Shown piece by piece: positions 39,813-50,500 of a stretch of DNA of 64,000 nt (its first letter is position 1; every line of letters starts with the position of its first letter). Source of the DNA: Cardiocondyla obscurior (taxonomy: Eukaryota; Arthropoda; Insecta; Hymenoptera; Formicidae); the NCBI RefSeq assembly GCF_019399895.1, contig NC_091873.1, positions 4,100,001 to 4,164,000 of the forward strand, written 5' to 3'. The notes under the pieces were generated by a model, which did not search any database, had not been told where the DNA came from, and saw only the letters and a list, made by a program, of their open reading frames with translations. Both the position numbers and the translations under genes were made by a program.

Positions 39813-42800
39813 GTCAAAGAATAGAGCCTGAAATTCGGCCGGTTACTGTAAATTTAGATAGGCATAGTCACGTACCCACAATTCAAGTAAAACTAAACAA
39901 TCAAAATCAAAACGCGACTTATATGTTAGACACCGGATCGGGTCCAAATATAATAAAAGAAAATTTAATCTCCGACAAATTAAAAATTGATTACGGGAAA
40001 ATTTTAAGATTAAACGGTATAAATGATTATCCGGTATACACTCTCGGTAGAATAATAATGCCGCTATTTAAAAAACGGGTAATTTTTCATATAGTATCAA
40101 AAGATTTTCCCATTTCTCAAGCCGGAATATTAGGAAACGATTTCTTTAAACAAACAAATTCGCGAATAGACTATGCCGAAGGACATTTAGAAATATCGAG
40201 AGTAAGAATTTCGTTTTCGACCCCCGAAACAATAACCGTTCCACCGCAAACCGAATCTCTATTCTTTGTACGCATTTCTAATCCGGAAAATGAAATCGGA
40301 TATGTACCGCGAATGAAAGTCATTTACGGTATTTATCTGGGAGATACCGTCGCCAAGAATAAAGACGGAAAGGCCTATCTGTATATAATAAGTACACTGA
40401 ACGAACCTATTGAAGTTCAGGTACTTACAATACAGCTACAACCATTAAGTGAAATGCAGGCAGAAAACATCGAGGAGGACAATGAAGTATGGCAGACCGT
40501 TGAAATGTCACGAGACTCCGAGGCTAAACAAACCCATGACGGAGTAAATCACGATAGCAACGATCTCTGTCATCAGGACTTCATTGATGGAAAAATTCTT
40601 GAAGACAAAATCCAAGGAAAAAGTAAAATAAAAGAGAGAGATTAGAAGAAAACAAAAACTACACAAGAGAAAGATGCAAAAACATCGCCTGGTAGAAAAT
40701 TAACCACGCGGGAGAAGGATGCAAAGACATCGCCTGGTGAGGACCTTAATAAATCCAATAAAGGGGGAAATTTCCAAACCCCGTCCAAAAATGAAAAATG
40801 TAAAAATTTACTTACCCAGAAAAAGGATGCCAGGACATCGCCGGGAAGTAAAATAAATAAAGAGGTAAATCTCCAAGCCTCATTAAAAGAATCTAAAATT
40901 TCCAGAAATTCTACTCTTGTCAATCGCGAGGAGGGAAATTTCCAAACCTCGCTGCGCGATATGACTTCCTCCAAATCCAAAAAGAATCCTTTAAAAACGA
41001 TAAAAGAATTAAAATTTCCGCGAGTCAAAGAACCCGGAAATAATAAAGATACTTCCTCTCACATTACCTTCAAAGAATTAACGAAGAAGTTACATTTATA
41101 CGATAAATGTAAAATTAATAATAATAAAAATAAATTAATAACAAATAAACCGTCTTCAAGAATATCAGCCTCCATGGAAGAACAATCGCAACAAATAATA
41201 GAAGAATCCACGATTACCCGTCCAGATAAAAGAGAAAGAAATGATCAAATTAGTGCGCAATGCTTAGCTATAATTAATGAGCAAGAAAATAAACGCCTTT
41301 CTGAAATAATGAAATTACTTCGTTTGGAACATGTAAGCGTTACTGAAAAGGAAAATGTAACGAATCTCATCAAAGGCAGCCAGGTTAGATTCCATATACC
41401 CGGAGAAAAGCTGACCTTCACTCAGGTACTGCAGCATCAGATACCCACAACAGATGACCAACCGATTAACACCAGGCAGTATCGATTCCCGCAAAAGCAC
41501 AAGGAAAAAATAAATAAGCAGGTAGACGAACTGTTGAAAGGGAAAATTATTAAGCCTTCACAGTCGCCGTACAATACGCCTATATGGATCGTGCCAAAGA
41601 AGGACGACTCTCAAGGAAACAAGCGATGGAGAATGGTACTAGACTTTAGAAGCCTCAACGAAAAAACTATCGGAGACGCTTACCCATTGCCGAATATCGT
41701 CGACATACTGGATCAATTAGGCGGAGCACGATACTTTTCCGTCTGTGATCTAGCTTCCGGATTTTACTAAATAAAAATGGATCCGAAGGATAGCCATAAA
41801 ACGTCTTTCACAACTCCGTTCGGGCATTATGAATTCGAAAGAATGCCCTTTGGATTAAATACCGCGCCCGCAACTTTCCAAAGATTAATGGATCTCGTAT
41901 TAACAGGATTGCAGGGCCGCGAATTATTTGTATATATGGACGATATAGTCATATATGCAAAGACGTTAGAAGAACATGAAAGGAAATTCAATCTACTAAT
42001 ACAGCGGTTACGGGAAGCGAACCTGAAATTACAGCCGGATAAGTGTGAATTTTTGAAATTAAAAGTAACTTATCTCGGCCATGTAATTAGCAAAGACGGC
42101 TTGACACCAGATCCGAAAAAGCTGGAAGCTGTCAAATCATTTCCACGACCAAAAACGCCTAAAAATATTAAACAATTTTTAGGCTTGGCTGGATATTACC
42201 GGAGGTTCATACCGAGCTTCTCAAAATTAGCTAAACCATTAACCGCATTATTAAAAAATGACACAGCATTCGAATGGACTCCAAGCCAGGAAGAAGCATT
42301 CGAATCATTAAAACAAAAATTATGTGAAGAACCTGTATTACAGTATCCGGATTTCTCACAACCATTTATATTAACAACGGATGCCTCAGGACTAGCAGTA
42401 GGAGAAATCCTATCTCAGGGAAAAATTAATAAAGATCAGCCGGTAGCATATGCATCGCGCACGCTGACGGACAATGAAATAAAATACGATACCTACGAAA
42501 AAGAGGCACTAGCCATAGTATACTGTGTTAAGCATTTTCGACCATATCTATACGGCCGAAAATTCACTTTAGTCACAGATCATAAACCATTACTCTGGTT
42601 TAAGCACGCTCAAGATGCTAATATGCGCATACTTCGGTAGCGATTAAAATTAGCAGAATATGATTATGACGTGGTATATAAAGCCGGAAAAACTAACGTA
42701 AATGCAGATGCCTTATTCAGAAATCCGGTAGAAGAAACACAGTGCAATATAATAAATCCTGCGAAAAAATTAGATCCAAACAACCCGAAAGACGCCGAAT

Positions 42801-42958
42801 TAATTGCACAGATGTTAGAGGAATCCGATAATGATAGTGAAGAAGACGACGATTACAAACTATATTTATCTGACAAAGAGGAATTAGAACAAGAAATTAA
42901 TAAAAATGTATCAATTAAAAATGATTCAATACCAGTAGGGAATAAACACGGGTTCTAA
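39809..42958 (+). pseudogene. pol: Gypsy-2 Pol: protease, RT, RNase H; truncated, three stops
   Basis: One frame from the ATG at 39809, interrupted by TAG at 40643, TAA at 41768 (where the family has Gln in 'GFYQI') and TAG at 42638 (where it has Trp). The protease has DTGSG near 39943. A Lys/Ser-rich linker (40660-41000) carries a thrice-repeated 'KDAKTSPG' motif. RT is recognised by 'WRMVLDFRSLN', 'MPFGLNTAPATFQR' and YMDD (41934-41945). RNase H has 'TTDASGLAVGEIL', with Glu for the usual Ala/Gly, and 'FTLVTDHKPLLW'. The frame ends in an acidic tail when it runs into the foldback element at 42938, and no integrase follows. Confidence 0.9.
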
Positions 42959-43208
42959 CCCAGGAGTGTTGAGGGAGGCGAGAGGACGGGAGAAAAAATC
43001 CACAATGAGAGGAGCGCGGGGAGAGGTAGCCGTAGGTGGGAAGAGACCTGGGTAAGGGGGGGGGCATCTATCATTCATTTATACCCCTCGCCACCCAGGT
43101 CTCTTCCCACCTACGGCTACCTCTCCCCGCGCTCCTCTCATCGTGGATTTTTTCCCCCGTCCCCTCGCCTTCTTCAACGCTTCTGAGTTAGAACCCGTGT
43201 TTATTCCC
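42938..43208. mobile_element. 271-bp foldback (near-palindromic) element
   Basis: Arms GGGAATAAACACGGGTTCTAAC ... and its complement at 43187-43208 pair along most of their length (about 110-120 bp each) around a short centre near 43060-43080 with a G-run. No clear target duplication. Inserted into, or marking the broken end of, Gypsy-2 pol. A related arm is at 771-830. Confidence 0.8.
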
Positions 43209-43249
43209 CCATCACAACACCCCGCGCTAGCAGCCACCGTCAATATATA

Positions 43250-43799
43250 CAGGGTGTCCCAAAGTCATGTAGACAAACTTTGGAACTAGGTAGATCTCGT
43301 TAATTTAAGAAGAAAAGTTCTTTACTATTTTTTATTCCGAGTAATATTAAGCGAGATAATAATTATTGAAAATTATGTCTTTTGAGCGGAACTTACTGCC
43401 CCCCACCCCGCGCGGAGACGCTCTATCTATCGATAGTCCCCAATCCTTGCGTTCTCGATCATCGATAAGAAAAATGAAGGCGCGCGGGGCAAGACAGGCT
43501 GTTACGATCGGCCCGCCTAGATAAACTGGTCTAAACCAGGAATCAAAGAAAAACGACGACGCGTAACAATACAAAAAAAATTATCGATGATCAAGAAAGC
43601 ATGGATTGGGGACTACCGACGGATAGAGCGTCTCCGCGTGATGTGAGGAGCAGTAAGATCCGCCCAAAAAACCTAATTTTCAATAATTTTTATCTCGCTT
43701 AATATTACTCAAAATAAAAAATGATAAAAAACTTTTCGTCTTAAAATAACGAGATCTACCTAGTTCCAAAGTTTGTCTACATGACTTTGGGACACCCTG
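43250..43799. mobile_element. 550-bp palindromic MITE with CAGGGTGTCCC ends
   Basis: Long inverted arms (CAGGGTGTCCCAAAGTCATG… and complement) of roughly 200-250 bp, with a few mismatches and a short middle. The flanking AATATATA at 43242-43249 and 43800-43807 would be an 8-bp duplication, which with CAGGG ends suggests a hAT-type origin. A TA duplication of Tc1/mariner type cannot be excluded because the flank is TA-rich. No coding capacity. Confidence 0.75.
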
Positions 43800-43807
43800 A
43801 ATATATA

Positions 43808-44822
43808 CAGTCGGTCACAAAATGATTCGGACACTAGTAAATTTTGACTTTTAATATCTATATCATAAATATATTTACAAGGCAGAACGAAAATATACTA
43901 CATAATGTTATGTTGCACTACAGAGAAAGTAATAACATAAAAAACTTTTTGTTATTATTTATTGTTTTTACGAAATAAAATAAAAACCAAAAAATGACAC
44001 ATTAAACTTAAGTTTATGTGTTTGGAAGTGACGGTAGAGTAAGAGTGTGGCGAAAAGTTAACGAACATTTGAATCCCAAAAATTTACAAGGAACTGTGAA
44101 ACATGGAGGAGGTTCTGTGATGGTTTGGGGGTGTGTTTCCGCTTTTGGAGTAGGAGAATTAGTTTTTATAGATGGAATTCTCGATAAAAATAAATATTTA
44201 GATATTTTAAAAAACAATTTACAAAGAAGTGCTTCAAGTATGGGGATTGCGAATAGTTTTAAATTATATCAAGATAACGATCCAAAGCACAAATCAAGAA
44301 TAGTGCAAGAGTATTTACTTTACAACTGTAAAAATATTTTACAACCACCTCCGCAATCGCCCGACCTAAATCCTATCGAAAATGTTTGGGACGAATTGGA
44401 CCGTAGAGTTCGTAAAACCACTATAACGTCAACAGAAGAACTGAAGAGACGATTGAAAGAAGAATGGGAAAATATTAGCGTAGATTATTTAAAAAATTTG
44501 ATTTCTACAGTACCCAAACGATTACAACACGTACTTAAACAAAATGGATACCCAACAAAATATTAAATTCTTGTTTATTTCAGTTTTATAATCATTATTG
44601 CAAAAGTGTCCGAATCATTTTGTGACATAAAATTTCGTCATTTTTTGGTTTTTATTTTATTTCGTAAAAACAATAAATAATAACAAAAGTTTTTATGTTA
44701 TTACTTTCTCTGTAGTGCAACATAACATTATGTAGTATATTTTCGTTCTGCCTTGTAAATATATTTATGATATAGATATTAAAAGTCAAAATTTACTAGT
44801 GTCCGAATCATTTTGTGACCGA

Positions 44823-44825
<3 letters not shown>
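43808..44825 (+). mobile_element. Tc1-type element, internally deleted
   Basis: 1018 bp with TA on both sides (43806-43807 and 44826-44827), inverted repeats of about 190 bp (43808-43999 and 44637-44825) starting CAGTCGGTCACAAAATG, and a partial transposase between. The sequence gtgtccgaatcattttgtga of the right terminus recurs internally at 44606, as in IR/DR-type elements that have inner and outer transposase sites. Confidence 0.88.
44018..44566 (+). pseudogene. Tc1 transposase, C-terminal half
   Basis: 182 codons matching the C-terminal DDE domain: 'HGGGSVMVWGCVS', second catalytic Asp in 'YQDNDPKHKS', and Glu in 'SPDLNPIENVWDEL' (DD34E spacing), ending 'LKQNGYPTKY'. The N-terminal DNA-binding domains and the first catalytic Asp are absent because the coding region joins the left inverted repeat at about 44005-44018. 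There is no ATG at the 5' end. It can only be mobilised in trans. Confidence 0.85.

Positions 44826-44880
<55 letters not shown>
44826..44880. repeat. (TA)n microsatellite
   Basis: About 27 TA units separate the Tc1 element from the Gypsy-3 array. Confidence 0.95.
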
Positions 44881-44883
<3 letters not shown>

Positions 44884-46218
44884 CACGATAACTCTTTTAT
44901 TCTCTCCTCCCGGAGGAGATGGTCGTGATCAAAAAGGGACGACCGTACACGGACGAAAAATTCGTGCACCGACGTGCCACGAGGGGTAGGGAGGGAGGAG
45001 GGGTCGCGGTACCTCGGCCGTATTCCGGCGCGGGACGGCGGAATCTCGCACGAACACGATTTTTGGGCGCCAGGCACGGGCTTCGCCGTGCCGATTTTTA
45101 TCTCGGACTAGTTATCCGGTCCTCGACAATTCCTACCGAATTCGAATCGCCGTCACGCGCGGGGGCTAGCCCATTCGAACGGAGAGGGGCGGGGTATAGC
45201 ACGCGGAATTCTCGGACAAACGGGAACGACGACACAAAATAAGGCGTACGCGAACACGACCATAAACAGAGGATCCGTTTATTATGTTCAACGGAACAAA
45301 CAAATATATAAAAAAATTATAACAAAAATTAAAGTAAGCGCACGAGAGTGAAATCTTCTCGCGTCGGCTCTGGATGTTGTGATGCCGGCCACGCGTCTCC
45401 CCTACACGCGACGGGCCTCCACGGGACACCGCGGCACGAGAGAATTTACGCGAAAACTCGCCTGTCGCAAACGAGACCGCGTGATCACTTTTCCGACCTC
45501 GGCCGCTGCCGAGGGCTCTCCGTACGGACGCGACGGACGACAGCTTCCCATACGATCGAATCAATCAACGCAAGCGAATCATCCCGGTAGGTCTCGCGGG
45601 GCCCAGTCACCGGCCCTTGGACGCCCGTCGGCTGCCACTCACTAACGTTACGTCCTTGTCTCGCGACAAGGATTCTCCAAAATAATCTAACGGGCCCGCG
45701 TGCCCGTTGTAGGTGGCCGGGTATCGTCCAGAGCCGTGTCGGTTTCCCCGGGAGGCAGAGGGCTGTACAATATATAATAGTTCCGCAAAGCGGGTGGAAG
45801 ATCTCACCGAATAAACACTCCCTGACTTCCGGAGACGTCCTCGCGTTCCCTCGCACTCTAGCTCTCTCTCTCGTTCTCGCTCTCGCTCTAGTCGTTCTCG
45901 CTCACTCCGGCTATCGCTCGCTAGGCCCTGTCGATCGCCCGTCTATACCGCCGGTCTATACGGAAGAGAGCGAGGACCGCGCGAATTTTCGGCACGAGGC
46001 CCGGCGCATCCCCACTCCCGCGTCTCGCGGATTTTTTCGCGCGCCACGCCGCCGATTTCCCGCGAGAGCCGCTGCCCTCACAGGGCCCTATTGATACTAA
46101 TAGGTTGGCGCGAGCCTCGGATAAGCCGTTATCGCAACAATTCCCCCCGCAGGTAATTCTCGGCATTTGTGACGGCCGCGGGGAGCTGCAACGAAGCAGC
46201 GAGAGCCGCCACGTCACA
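44881..46218 (-). repeat. Gypsy-3 LTR, copy 1 (leftmost, 3' LTR of unit 1)
   Basis: In element orientation it starts TGTGACGTGG at 46218 and ends CGTGACA at 44881. The inner border is inferred from the purine tract GTGGGGGAGT next to it. Contains AATAAA (minus, near 45280) and a CT-rich block near 45855-45910. 1338 bp. Confidence 0.7.
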
Positions 46219-46824
46219 ACTCCCCCACGCCGAGTGAGAGCGTATCGGGGGGTCTTCCACCCGCAGCCCCCCCGACCTCCGGAGGACTGGGCTACGGGTC
46301 CCCGAAGCCTCTCGGAGTCACACGGCTTACTTCGTTCGAATTTCGATAGTCAGGGATCTCAAAAGAATATCTAGAACTCTCCGGTGTCATCACTCATTTA
46401 TTAAGCTTGCCTCACATTTCTTAGGCAATATTCGCGGAAAAACCAAAAAGGCAAAAAAAAAATGAAACGTTAAAGCATACCACGAAGAGGAATAAAAAGA
46501 AACTAAAAATCGAACTCTTTAAATGCATCAAAAAAAAATTATGTTCATCGCACGCGTGCCAAAAAAAAAGAAGTTCCGCACCGGATTTGCGCAAACGAAA
46601 TAACAAAACAAAGGAATAAAACAAAAAGATGAAACACAGCATCATTGAAAGAAAAATGGGTACCCGATGAGCGAACAACAAAAAAAAACTTAGTAAGCCT
46701 TCGAAAGAAAAAAAAATAAAGAAAAGAACAAACGAACAAACAAAAAAAAATTATTAGGCAGTCTCTGGTTGCTCTCGGTCCATTTCCTGTTCTGGTCCTG
46801 CGTTCTTCAGCCCGGCGTGGGTCC
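46219..46824 (-). other. Gypsy-3 unit 1, region between ORF3 and LTR
   Basis: GC-rich next to the LTR, then very A-rich on plus (T-rich on minus). No credible gene. Ends with the purine tract at the LTR. Confidence 0.55.
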
Positions 46825-47556
46825 TTACTCAGGGTGCCGACGGGTCCCCGGAGAGCCTCCTCGACGTTTCGGGGCCTCGACTCCTACTTTCCCCTTTCCC
46901 GGTACGTAAGGGCCTTGTGCTCGCCATTCTTTCCCGCAGTTGGGGCAGTCCTTTACGGTGGCTCCAGGTCTGCCACAACGGTAGCAAAACTCCCGGTTCC
47001 GGGGTTGCGGGCAGTTGTGTAGGAAGTGACTCCGTGAGCCACAATTCCAGCAGCGCTCTCGCTGCGTTCCTGAGACCGATCGAGCCCGGTCCAGGGGCCT
47101 CGACACCTCCCTCTCCCCGGATCGTGATCGACGAGTCTCCTCCAGTTTCAGCTCTCGTAGCTCTCGCACCGGGGCCTCTATTTTCATTGCAGGTGTGGGC
47201 TCGTGGCCTCTCGGTTCTTCCCCACTGGGAACCTGTATCGCCCGGTCCCTTATTAACGGCGGCTTTCTGCTAAATCCCAATTGTACGGTGAAGTGTGGCA
47301 CCATCAGTTCATGGGTTTGCGTGAACGTTTCCCGCCAGTAGGGGGTTGCTTGGATGGCCACTTCCTGTGTCTCCACGTAGGTTTGCGTCGAGGCCTCCGC
47401 CGTGATCGGCGCTAATCCATGCTCTCGCGCCTGTCCCGTGTGGCTCCAATGGTAGCGTAGTTCCTCCTCTATGGTTTCCCAAAATCCCGGGAGAACGTCC
47501 GCTGCACGGCAAGCATATCTCGCCCAGCCTTCTCCATCGCCACCGCCCCAGGCCAT
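46825..47556 (-). CDS. Gypsy-3 ORF3: zinc-knuckle protein in the env position, unit 1
   Basis: 243 codons from the ATG at 47556, 33 bp after the pol stop. There is no signal peptide or membrane segment, so it is not an Env. Residues 54-84 contain two TQT motifs and a TQE (STQT, ETQE, FTQT). The middle is charged and Arg/Glu-rich. Residues 169-182 form a CCHC knuckle (CWNC…H…C), and 191-207 a second finger CYRCGRPGATVKDCPNC that lacks His. The Gag of this element ends with the same pair (CWNC… knuckle, then a His-less CYRCGR…DCPDC finger), so ORF3 probably arose by duplication of the Gag nucleocapsid end. Likely a nucleic-acid-binding accessory protein. Confidence 0.75.
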   Translation of the reverse strand: MAWGGGDGEGWARYACRAADVLPGFWETIEEELRYHWSHTGQAREHGLAPITAEASTQTYVETQEVAIQATPYWRETFTQTHELMVPHFTVQLGFSRKPPLIRDRAIQVPSGEEPRGHEPTPAMKIEAPVRELRELKLEETRRSRSGEREVSRPLDRARSVSGTQRERCWNCGSRSHFLHNCPQPRNREFCYRCGRPGATVKDCPNCGKEWRAQGPYVPGKGKVGVEAPKRRGGSPGTRRHPE

Positions 47557-47589
47557 GACGAGGTACCGAGAGCCTTAGTTAGTAAAATC

Positions 47590-50500
47590 TTACGGATTCG
47601 GTGGAACATTATACATTTTCAAGTCCTTTACGTGTATCTTTCCTACGGAATTTCCTACTCGGTCCACAAGCTCGTAAACGACAGGCGACAAAACTTTTGC
47701 TATCGTAAACGGACCGTGAAATTTTCTTGCGAGCTTGGCTGCAATGTGTTGCGTGGCGGACGATAAAACGTGTTGTCTCTTAAGAACTTGATCACCGATT
47801 TTAAACCGACGATCTTTATGCCGAGCATTGTAATATCGCGCTTGCTTCTGTTGAGCCTCCTCTAAATTCTCAATAATCCATTCCCGTAAAAGTTGAATGC
47901 GCTCCATGCGCTCTTTCCATTTTTCGGGCTCTGTAGGCTCAACCTCTACGTTCGTCTCGGCTTTTCCGAGCCTAATTCCGACCGGTTGCGGTTCCCTCCC
48001 AAAATTAAGAAACGCGGGCGTAGCTTGCAGCGACTCGTGGTGTGCCGAATTATATGCGAAACGAAATTCATTAATGTGTACGTCCCATTTGCGGTGATCC
48101 CTCTCCAAATAAGCGGTAATCATGGTTTTTAAAACGCGATTAATTCTCTCTACTGGATTAGCTTGCGGATGATATGGCGGAACAGTTGAATGATAGAGGC
48201 CGTATTTGTCCGTTAATTCTTTAATATCTCGGTTATTAAATTCCGTGCCGTTATCCGTGAGCAGTACGCGCGGTGCGCCCCATCGAAAAATAATTAAATC
48301 TTCGATAGCTTCGCGGATTTTTGATCCTGTCGCTTTTCGGAGTGGTCGGCACTCAACCCATTTCGTGAAAAGATCTTGTAGGACGAGTAAATATGCGTGA
48401 CCCGATTTACTGGTCGGTAACGGTCCCATAATATCCGCGGCGACCACGGTCCACGGGGCTTCGATAACGCGTCGTCCCATTAATCCGGCCGGTACGTCTT
48501 GTTCGACTTTTGTTTTCTGGCAAGTATCGCACCTACGCACGTAATTCACGATCGTTTTGTGCATGCGAGGCCAGTAGTATCGCGTCGCGACTCGACGATA
48601 TGTTTTTTCAGTTCCGAGATGTCCAGCTTGCGGCGGATCATGATTTTCGCGAATAATGTCGATCCTATCTTTTTGCGGTACCACTAATTTCCACTGATCC
48701 AAGTCCGTCACGGCTTGCGATATTTCCGTGCGAGGTTTCCGAAAATATAATTCCCCGTCTGTGATTTGCCACCCGATGTGTTTTTGTGGCTCTGCCGTAA
48801 CTTCCGCTCTCTTCGCGTCGTACCACTTGTCCGCATCGACCGCTACAGCACAGAGTTCTCCGTCTTTTTCCGGAATCCGCGAGAGTGCATCCGGTACGTG
48901 ATGCATCGCGCCTTTATGATGTTCGACGACGTAGTCGTATTCTAACAGTTCTAAGGCCCATCGCGCTAGCCTCCCTGTCGGATTTTTCAAATTATGCAAC
49001 CACCGGAGGCTACTGTGATCTGTGATTACCCGAAAAGAATATTCCTCTAAGTAGGGGCGAAATTTTTTTATGGCCCACACCACCGCGAGGCACTCCTGTT
49101 CTGTTGTGGAGTATCTCGTCTCCGCGTCCGATAATGCACGACTCGCGAAAGCTATTACCCGTTCTATACCGTCGATATCCTGTGTCAGTACGGCCCCGAG
49201 GCCCACGGAACTCGCGTCGGTCTGTAACACGAACGGTTCCGAAAAATCTGGACACGCGAGTGTAGGCGGGGTGGTAATCCGTTCTTTTACTAGCTCAAAA
49301 GCCGCCTTTTGAGCATCCCCCCAACCCCAAGAGTTGTTCTTCTTGAGAAGACGCGTTAACGGTTCGAGAACGGTCGCACACTGTGGAATAAAGCGCCGGT
49401 ACCACGACGCCATACCGATAAAACGCCGTAATTGTTTAATATTTCGCGGCGGAGGGTAATTCCGAATGGCCTCCGTTTTATCCGGGTCGACTTTTAAACC
49501 GTCATTTTGCACTAAAAAACCAAGATATTTTACCTGCGAGCGGCAAAATTTACTTTTCTCGGGATTTATTGTAAGTCCCGCTTCACGAATCTTCGCGAAA
49601 ACTTTCCCGAGCCACACTAAGTGATTTTCAAACGTTCTTGTGACGACCACGATGTCGTCCAGATATGCAAACGCGTGTGGTTCCATTTCCGGCCCGATTA
49701 ATTTATCTAACAACCGTTGAAAAGTCGCAGGCGCACCCGTTAATCCATACGGCATTCTTGTAAAATGATATAATCCACGCCCGGGTACGGTAAACGCCGT
49801 AAGTTCGCGACTTTCTTTTTCGAGCGGAATTTGGAAATACGCCTGGCTCAAATCTATCGTTGAGATATAACGCGCGGCCCTCAATTTATCTAGAATCGCG
49901 TTCATGTATGGTAATGGATACGCGTCTTTCTTTGAAACACTGTTTAATTTCCGAAAATCTAAGCAGAATCGATAGCTACCGTTCGGTTTCTTAATCATTA
50001 CTATCGGCGTCGACCACTCACTTTTTGACGGCTCTATTATTCCCGCTTCGAGCATTTTATCGACTTCCGCGTAAATAGCCTCTTGTATCTTAGGCGAAAC
50101 CGGATAGTATCGCTGTTTTATCGGCGCGTTATTCCCGACGTCAATTTTGTGTTCCGCGAGCGTCGTGGCACCGGGCCTTTCCGGATCCCCCCGGATCTCG
50201 GAAGCCAAAAATTCGGCGAGCATCTTCCCTTCGTCGGGCGAGAGCTCGCTGAGACCGCAGCATATCGCGAAACCTGGATCCGCTCGCGCTTCTTTCCCCC
50301 GTCTCGGAGGAACCCATGCTGTTCGCCCACGCGAGTCAGCCGGAGACGCCGCGTTTCCCGATTTTCGGCGCGACTTCCCTGGAGTCGTCCGAATCTCGTA
50401 GCTCGGCTGTTTCCTTCCCAAGGAACGCCGTGGTTTCTCGAGCATGGGCGCCTCGCCCTGCTCAAAGCGATATTTTTCCGCGCCATTATTTGCGAAGTGC

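Larger units (their letters stand above)
28197..42937 (+). mobile_element. Gypsy-2: Ty3/Gypsy element, 5' portion, with nested BEL-1
   Basis: A very long 5' LTR (28197-30945) is followed by a primer site, gag (31000-31843 and 39056-39812, split by BEL-1) and pol (39809 onward). It is cut off at 42938 by a foldback element, after RNase H. Integrase and the 3' LTR are not present. Pol has three stop codons, so the copy is dead. RT sequence type ('YMDDIVIYAKTLEEHE', 'FLGLAGYYRRFIP') is close to the 17.6/Gypsy group. Confidence 0.88.

Noticed and set aside
45166..45856. ORFs of 123 and 132 codons in the Gypsy-3 LTR
   Set aside because: Overlapping frames in a GC-rich LTR. One runs into the purine/pyrimidine-rich R region. 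There is no feature beyond length, so I did not count them with the LTR-ORF finding.
47578..47584. TACTAAC branch-point-like sequence before ORF3
   Set aside because: The next AG is only a few bases away and no further acceptor lies before the ORF3 ATG, so splicing to ORF3 through it is not convincing.
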